Source of the DNA: Thermodesulfatator sp.
Lineage (GTDB): Bacteria > Desulfobacterota > Thermodesulfobacteria > Thermodesulfobacteriales > Thermodesulfobacteriaceae
Assembly (NCBI GenBank): GCA_027036915.1
Contig: JALWCD010000104.1
Coordinates: forward strand, 1-10,351
Direction of reading: 5' to 3'
DNA length: 10,351 bases
The position numbers and the translations under genes were made by a program. Shown here in pieces: positions 7,373 through 10,351 of the stretch. The first letter of the stretch is position 1; the number at the start of each line of letters is the position of its first letter. The notes under the pieces were generated by a model, which was not told the DNA's origin, searched no databases, and saw only the letters and a program-made list of their open reading frames with translations.

Positions 7373-7378
7373 TAAAAT
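7373..7378 (+). promoter_or_regulatory. Possible -10 element for miaB
   Basis: TAAAAT matches five of six consensus -10 bases and is the most AT-rich hexamer in the 69-base divergent gap. The position 17 bases upstream (7350-7355, ATGCAA) is a poor -35. The predicted start would fall only a few bases before the miaB ATG at 7389 and would remove part of the weak AAGGTG site at 7381-7386, so this is tentative. Confidence 0.25.
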
Positions 7379-7388
7379 GTAAGGTGCT

Positions 7389-8726
7389 ATGAAGAGGGTT
7401 TACCTGCGGACCTTCGGCTGCCAGATGAACGAATATGATTCCGAGCGCATGCTGGCGCTCCTCAAAGGGGAGTATGTTCCCTGTGAGACCCCGGAGGAGG
7501 CCGACCTCATCCTGATCAACACCTGTTCCGTGCGAGAGAAGGCCGAGTACAAGGTTTACAGCCTGGTGGGGCGTTTCAAGGCCCTCAAGGCCCGGCGCCC
7601 GGAGCTGGTGGTAGGGATCTGTGGTTGTGTGGCCCAGCAGGAAGGGGAGAGGCTGGTCAAACGCATGCCCCACGTGGATCTAGTCCTCGGGCCGCAGAAC
7701 ATCTACCGGTTGCCGGAAGCCCTGGAGGAGCTAGAAAAAGGGCGAAGGCCGCTGGTTCTTACCGAAATGCGCCGGGACTTCAGGCCCCCCCTGGTCCTTT
7801 CGGATCTCGACGGGAAACGTCCGGTCAGGGCCTACGTCACCATCATGCAGGGCTGCGACAACTTTTGTTCTTACTGTGTGGTGCCTTATGTTCGGGGCCG
7901 GGAGGTGAGCCGTCCCCCGGAGGACATCCTTCGGGAAATCGAGTGTCTGGTGCACCAGGGCGTACGGGAGGTGACCCTTCTGGGCCAGAACGTGAACTCC
8001 TACGGTCGGAAGGAAAAGGGCTATCCCTCTTTTGCGGAGCTGCTCCGCATGGTGGCCGAGATCCCCGAGCTCTGGCGCATACGTTTCACCACCAGCCATC
8101 CCAAAGATCTCTCCGAAGACCTCATGCGGGCCTTTGCGGAGGTGGACAAACTCTGCGAGCATCTCCACCTTCCGGTCCAGTCTGGCTCCACGCGCATCCT
8201 TAAACGGATGAACCGGGGTTATTCCCGAGAGGAATATCTGGAAAAGGTCCGCAGGCTGCGGGCCTGGTGTCCGGAAATAGCCCTTACCACGGACATCATC
8301 GTGGGGTTCCCCGGGGAGACGGAAGAGGACTTTGAGGCCACCCTGTCGCTCCTTGAGGAGGTGCGTTTCGACGAGATCTTTTCCTTCAAGTATTCGGATC
8401 GGCCCTACGCCCGGGCCCGCGAGTTCCCGGACAAGGTGCCGGAGGAGGTGAAGGCCGAAAGACTCGAAAGGGTTCATGCCCTCCAGGCCGGGATCACGGA
8501 AGAGATCAACCGCGGTTATATCGGAAAGACCGTGGAGGTCCTGGTGGAAGGTCCCAGCGAGACCCGCCCGGAGTTTCTAACCGGCCGCACACGCACCAAC
8601 CACGTGGTGAACTTTTCGGCCCCGAAGGAGCTGGATTTGAAGGGGGCTCTGGTTTATGTTTTGATAAAGGAGACCGGAAAACATTCCCTCCGGGGAGAGT
8701 ATCTCAAAACCGTAAGGGGCCCTTAA
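7389..8726 (+). CDS. miaB: tRNA-2-methylthio-N6-isopentenyladenosine37 synthase
   Basis: Radical-SAM methylthiotransferase that converts i6A37 to ms2i6A37 in tRNAs reading UNN codons, improving reading-frame maintenance; cytoplasmic. 445 residues, full length. The N-terminal UPF0004 domain holds the three Cys ligands of the auxiliary 4Fe-4S cluster: Cys11 (FGCQMNEYDSE), Cys46 (NTCSVREKAE) and Cys80 (ICGCVAQQEG). The radical-SAM CxxxCxxC is CDNFCSYC (156-163), followed by VVPYVRGREVSR. Later come LGQNVNSYG, the LHLPVQSGS strand, TTDIIVGFPGETEEDF, FKYSDRPYARA and a C-terminal TRAM domain (about 375-440). NVNSYG and CSYCVVPYVRG favour MiaB over MtaB or RimO. The family substrate requires MiaA-made isopentenyl groups, which links loosely to the isoprenoid genes at the window start. 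Its stop overlaps the ribosome binding site of the next gene. Confidence 0.96.
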   Translation: MKRVYLRTFGCQMNEYDSERMLALLKGEYVPCETPEEADLILINTCSVREKAEYKVYSLVGRFKALKARRPELVVGICGCVAQQEGERLVKRMPHVDLVLGPQNIYRLPEALEELEKGRRPLVLTEMRRDFRPPLVLSDLDGKRPVRAYVTIMQGCDNFCSYCVVPYVRGREVSRPPEDILREIECLVHQGVREVTLLGQNVNSYGRKEKGYPSFAELLRMVAEIPELWRIRFTTSHPKDLSEDLMRAFAEVDKLCEHLHLPVQSGSTRILKRMNRGYSREEYLEKVRRLRAWCPEIALTTDIIVGFPGETEEDFEATLSLLEEVRFDEIFSFKYSDRPYARAREFPDKVPEEVKAERLERVHALQAGITEEINRGYIGKTVEVLVEGPSETRPEFLTGRTRTNHVVNFSAPKELDLKGALVYVLIKETGKHSLRGEYLKTVRGP

Positions 8727-8736
8727 GGAGGCCGAA

Positions 8737-9255
8737 ATGAAGGTCAAGATGAAAATCCAGGCCGTGGCCATGGATCCGATAACCAACAGCCCGGTGATGA
8801 TCCTCCGGGAAGAAGGGGGAGAGCGAGGGCTTCCGATCTGGATCGGGCTCCTGGAGGCCACGGCCATCGCCAGCAAACTGGAGAACATCGAGTTTCCCCG
8901 GCCCATGACCCACGATCTCCTCAAAAACATCCTGGATCAACTCCAGGTCAGGGTCCCGCGGATCGAGATCTGCGATCTGCGAGACAACACCTATTACGCC
9001 CTCATCACTCTAGACCTCGGGGGTCGGGAGATTCAGATCGACGCCCGGCCGAGCGACGCGGTGGCCCTGGCCCTGCGCACCGGGGCGGAGATCTACGTCC
9101 ATGAAGAGGTGCTGGCCAAGAGCCAGGCCCTGGCGGAGGAGGCCCGCAAAAAGGCCGAGGAAACGCTGGCCACCTCGGGTTCCGAGGAGGATCGGGAAAA
9201 ACTCAAGGACCTCCTGGAACGCCTGGATCCCCAGGCCTTCAAATACAAGATGTGA
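8737..9255 (+). CDS. Bifunctional nuclease (DUF151/BFN) domain protein
   Basis: 172-residue protein with the DUF151 domain over about residues 1-135: LPIWIGLLEATAIASKLENI, then PMTHDLLKNIL and the signature IDARPSDAVALALRTGAEIYVHEEVL. A charged, probably helical tail (EEARKKAEETLA and onward) follows. Members have been reported with DNase and RNase activity in plants, but the role in bacteria is not settled, so the name is by domain only. It is cytoplasmic with no signal sequence. AAGGAGG at 8725-8731, made partly from the miaB TAA, is 5 bases before the ATG and fixes the start. Position directly after miaB suggests a link to RNA metabolism, but this is inference. Its TGA overlaps the next start as TGATG. 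Confidence 0.9.
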   Translation: MKVKMKIQAVAMDPITNSPVMILREEGGERGLPIWIGLLEATAIASKLENIEFPRPMTHDLLKNILDQLQVRVPRIEICDLRDNTYYALITLDLGGREIQIDARPSDAVALALRTGAEIYVHEEVLAKSQALAEEARKKAEETLATSGSEEDREKLKDLLERLDPQAFKYKM

Positions 9256-9455
9256 TGTTCCACTCTCGCCGCAGAGAAAAACTGGCTAACTGGTTTCTTA
9301 AAATGGCCGAATATGTGGGAATAGCTTTGGTAATTAATGCTTTTTTACCCCAGAGTCACCTGGGTAAACTCCATATCCTGTCCGGGATTACGGTAACTTT
9401 TCTTTTGGTTATTATTGCCCTGTCCATTACACCGGCGGAGGAAAGAAATGGATAG
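9255..9455 (+). CDS. Small two-helix membrane protein of unknown function
   Basis: 66 residues from the ATG at 9255. I do not recognise the family. After a basic N-terminus (FHSRRREKLANWFLK) there are two hydrophobic segments, about residues 19-32 (YVGIALVINAFLP) and 43-59 (SGITVTFLLVIIALSI), joined by a short polar loop, with a polar tail PAEERNG. The basic start suggests both termini face the cytoplasm. The ATG overlaps the upstream TGA (TGATG), typical of termination-reinitiation; no separate Shine-Dalgarno is seen. A GTG at 9252 would add one residue and is less likely. Codon use is clearly more AT-rich than in neighbouring genes (TTA, ATT, AAT, GTA, TTT). Its end overlaps the following micro-gene by 8 bases, so the two probably form a pair. 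Confidence 0.68.
   Translation: MFHSRRREKLANWFLKMAEYVGIALVINAFLPQSHLGKLHILSGITVTFLLVIIALSITPAEERNG
9344..9368 (+). repeat. Bulged inverted repeat inside the small membrane protein gene
   Basis: TTTACCCCAG (9344-9353) can pair with CTGGGTAAA (9360-9368) with one bulged C, giving about nine pairs around a 6-base loop AGTCAC. No T-run follows on either strand, so it is not an ordinary terminator. It may be chance or a message-stability element. Confidence 0.4.
9437..9441 (+). promoter_or_regulatory. Ribosome binding site of the 34-residue micro-gene
   Basis: GGAGG at 9437-9441 lies 6 bases before the ATG at 9448, inside the end of the preceding small membrane protein gene. This is the main evidence that the micro-gene is translated. 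Confidence 0.65.
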
Positions 9456-9552
9456 TTTTTTAAGTTTTCTGCTTTTCCTGGCCCTTTTTGCTCTGGGAGC
9501 GGCTATACTGGCCTGGTGGGAAGATCGGGAGAAGAGATCGGTAAATGTTTGA
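9448..9552 (+). CDS. 34-residue single-helix membrane micro-protein, unknown function
   Basis: This ORF is below usual length cut-offs. It reads MDSFLSFLLFLALFALGAAI followed by LAWWEDREKRSVNV: one hydrophobic helix (about residues 4-23), an aromatic WW at the membrane boundary and a charged cytoplasm-like tail rich in Glu, Asp, Arg and Lys. A textbook GGAGG is 6 bases upstream. It overlaps the preceding small membrane gene by 8 bases (9448-9455) and the PHP gene by 8 bases (9545-9552), so it would bridge translation between them. The architecture recalls small accessory subunits of membrane complexes, such as CcoQ/CydX-like proteins, but there is no sequence identity to claim and no such complex is in the window. 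Function unknown. Confidence 0.6.
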   Translation: MDSFLSFLLFLALFALGAAILAWWEDREKRSVNV

Positions 9553-10192
9553 TCTTCACTGCCATTCCGTATTCAGCGACGGAGAGCTGATTCCGGCCGA
9601 GCTTTTGAGACGGGTTTCGGTCCTGGGCTACGAGGCGGTGGCCATTACGGATCATGCCGACGGTTCCAATCTGGATTTCATCCTCTCCCGGATCCGTAAG
9701 GCGGCCGAGGAGCTCAACCCTCACTCCCCCTGTCGTCTGGTCCCCGGGATCGAGATCACGCACGTCCCTCCCCCTCTTATTCCGGATCTGGTCCGGCGGG
9801 CCCGGGAACTCGGGGCCGAGATCGTGGTGGTCCACGGGGAAACCCCGGTGGAACCCGTGGCCCCGGGGACCAACCGGGCGGCCATCGAGGCCGGGGCGGA
9901 CATCCTGGCCCACCCGGGGCTCATCACCGAGGAGGAGGTGAGGCTGGCTGCCGAAAGGGGGGTCTTCCTGGAAATCTCCGGCCGCAGGGGCCATTGCCTA
10001 GGAAACGGGCACGTGGCCCGGCTGGCCCGCAGATTCGGGGCTCCGCTGATCATCAACTCCGACGCCCATGCCCCGGGGGACTTCATGACCCGGGAGATGG
10101 CCTTTATCGTGGGCCGGGGAGCCGGCCTCAGCCCGGATGAGGTCCGGGAACTTTATGAGAAAGCCCGTCGGCGTTTTCTTCATGTTCCTTGA
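9545..10192 (+). CDS. PHP-domain metal-dependent phosphoesterase
   Basis: 215 residues forming one PHP domain with all motifs: FDLHCHSVFSDGE (2-14; His5, His7, Asp12), ITDHADGSN (34-42; His37), GIEITH (68-73; Glu70), VVHGET (95-100; His97), LAHPGLI (121-127; His123), LEISGRRGH (142-150) and INSDAHAP (170-177; Asp173, His175). These are the ligands of a trinuclear metal site. Members include histidinol phosphatase (HisK), nucleotide phosphoesterases and polymerase-associated PHP domains; with no his or polymerase gene nearby the substrate is unknown. It is cytoplasmic. The ATG at 9545 lies within the end of the micro-gene and has only a diffuse purine-rich site upstream (around 9527-9536), so coupling is likely. 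It overlaps the following ORF by 11 bases. Confidence 0.9.
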   Translation: MFDLHCHSVFSDGELIPAELLRRVSVLGYEAVAITDHADGSNLDFILSRIRKAAEELNPHSPCRLVPGIEITHVPPPLIPDLVRRARELGAEIVVVHGETPVEPVAPGTNRAAIEAGADILAHPGLITEEEVRLAAERGVFLEISGRRGHCLGNGHVARLARRFGAPLIINSDAHAPGDFMTREMAFIVGRGAGLSPDEVRELYEKARRRFLHVP

Positions 10193-10351
10193 GAAGGTCT
10201 TTCGGGAGCTGGGCTACCCGGAAAAGGCCCTCCGGAGGGCCCCCACCGTGGTGGTCAATCTGGGGCTGGTCCCCGAAAGGGTGGAGGCCGATCTGGTGGT
10301 CTTCGGAGAGGGCCGGCCTCTTCTGGTGGCGGATTACGCTCCGGGAGCGGT
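10182..10351 (+). CDS. Unrecognised protein, 3'-truncated by window edge (possibly HsdR-N-like)
   Basis: The ATG at 10182 opens a frame to the window end, 56 complete codons plus two bases. It begins MFLEKVFRELGYPEKALRRA and continues through TVVVNLGLVPERVEADLVVF to GEGRPLLVADYAPGA. The pattern of a helical start, then an ADLVVF strand and a PLLVADY strand, resembles the type I restriction HsdR N-terminal (PD-(D/E)xK-like) domain found in small stand-alone proteins, where the second strand usually carries ExK. Here DYA takes that place, so nuclease activity is doubtful. The start overlaps the PHP gene by 11 bases with no obvious Shine-Dalgarno. Codon use matches the neighbours, supporting a real gene. 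The family call is tentative because most of the protein is missing. Confidence 0.6.
   Translation, partial: MFLEKVFRELGYPEKALRRAPTVVVNLGLVPERVEADLVVFGEGRPLLVADYAPGA

Noticed and set aside
6660..7382. 240-codon plus-strand ORF opposite the creatininase-family gene
   Set aside because: The minus-strand protein has clear family motifs; the plus-strand frame has none and would run through the divergent promoter region to just short of miaB.
9252..9455. GTG at 9252 as start of the small membrane protein
   Set aside because: The ATG at 9255 overlaps the preceding stop as TGATG, a common reinitiation arrangement, and GTG would add only one residue.

Overview
The window is a gene-dense, GC-rich stretch of bacterial chromosome (about 60% G+C by eye), with almost no intergenic DNA and many start/stop overlaps. 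The protein styles, the pairing of selenium and molybdenum cofactor genes, and the miaB/bifunctional-nuclease neighbourhood suggest an anaerobic, probably thermophilic bacterium related to the Thermodesulfobacteria or other former Deltaproteobacteria. This placement is inference from gene content; no 16S rRNA or other marker is present. No mobile element, CRISPR array, rRNA or tRNA gene was seen, and there is no gene-free stretch longer than about 80 bases.

Layout. (1) 1-2525, plus strand: the 3' part of a polyprenyl diphosphate synthase gene (ispA type) followed after 6 bases by dxs, so two isoprenoid genes lie together. (2) 2541-6120, plus strand: a candidate sigma-70 promoter and a strong ribosome binding site precede an EF-G-like GTPase gene, then a mogA-type molybdopterin adenylyltransferase gene (ATGA overlap), then selD (14-base overlap). 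(3) 6121-7319, minus strand: a creatininase-family hydrolase gene and a TlpA-type thioredoxin-like gene, overlapping by ATGA and converging on selD with no base between the two stop codons. (4) 7320-7388: a divergent intergenic region. (5) 7389-10351, plus strand: miaB, a bifunctional-nuclease-domain (DUF151) gene, a 66-residue small membrane protein, an unlisted 34-residue one-helix membrane protein, a PHP-domain phosphoesterase, and the 5' part of an unrecognised gene that runs off the window.

The main result is that selD is longer than a standard ORF call shows. Upstream of the apparent TTG start at 5164, the same frame continues through an in-frame TGA (5116-5118) to a GTG start at 5074 with a well-placed GGAGG. 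The recovered N-terminus holds the catalytic motif of selenophosphate synthetase with the TGA exactly where the family has catalytic Cys or Sec, and an inverted repeat able to form a SECIS hairpin begins just after the TGA. The organism therefore almost certainly makes selenoproteins, and SelD is itself one. Linkage to mogA fits an organism using Mo/W-pterin enzymes, some of which (such as formate dehydrogenases) often also carry selenocysteine.

Second-tier points are the EF-G-like protein, whose G domain lacks much of switch I and has Asp where EF-G has its catalytic His, and the pair of tiny AT-richer membrane protein genes threaded between the nuclease-domain and PHP genes.
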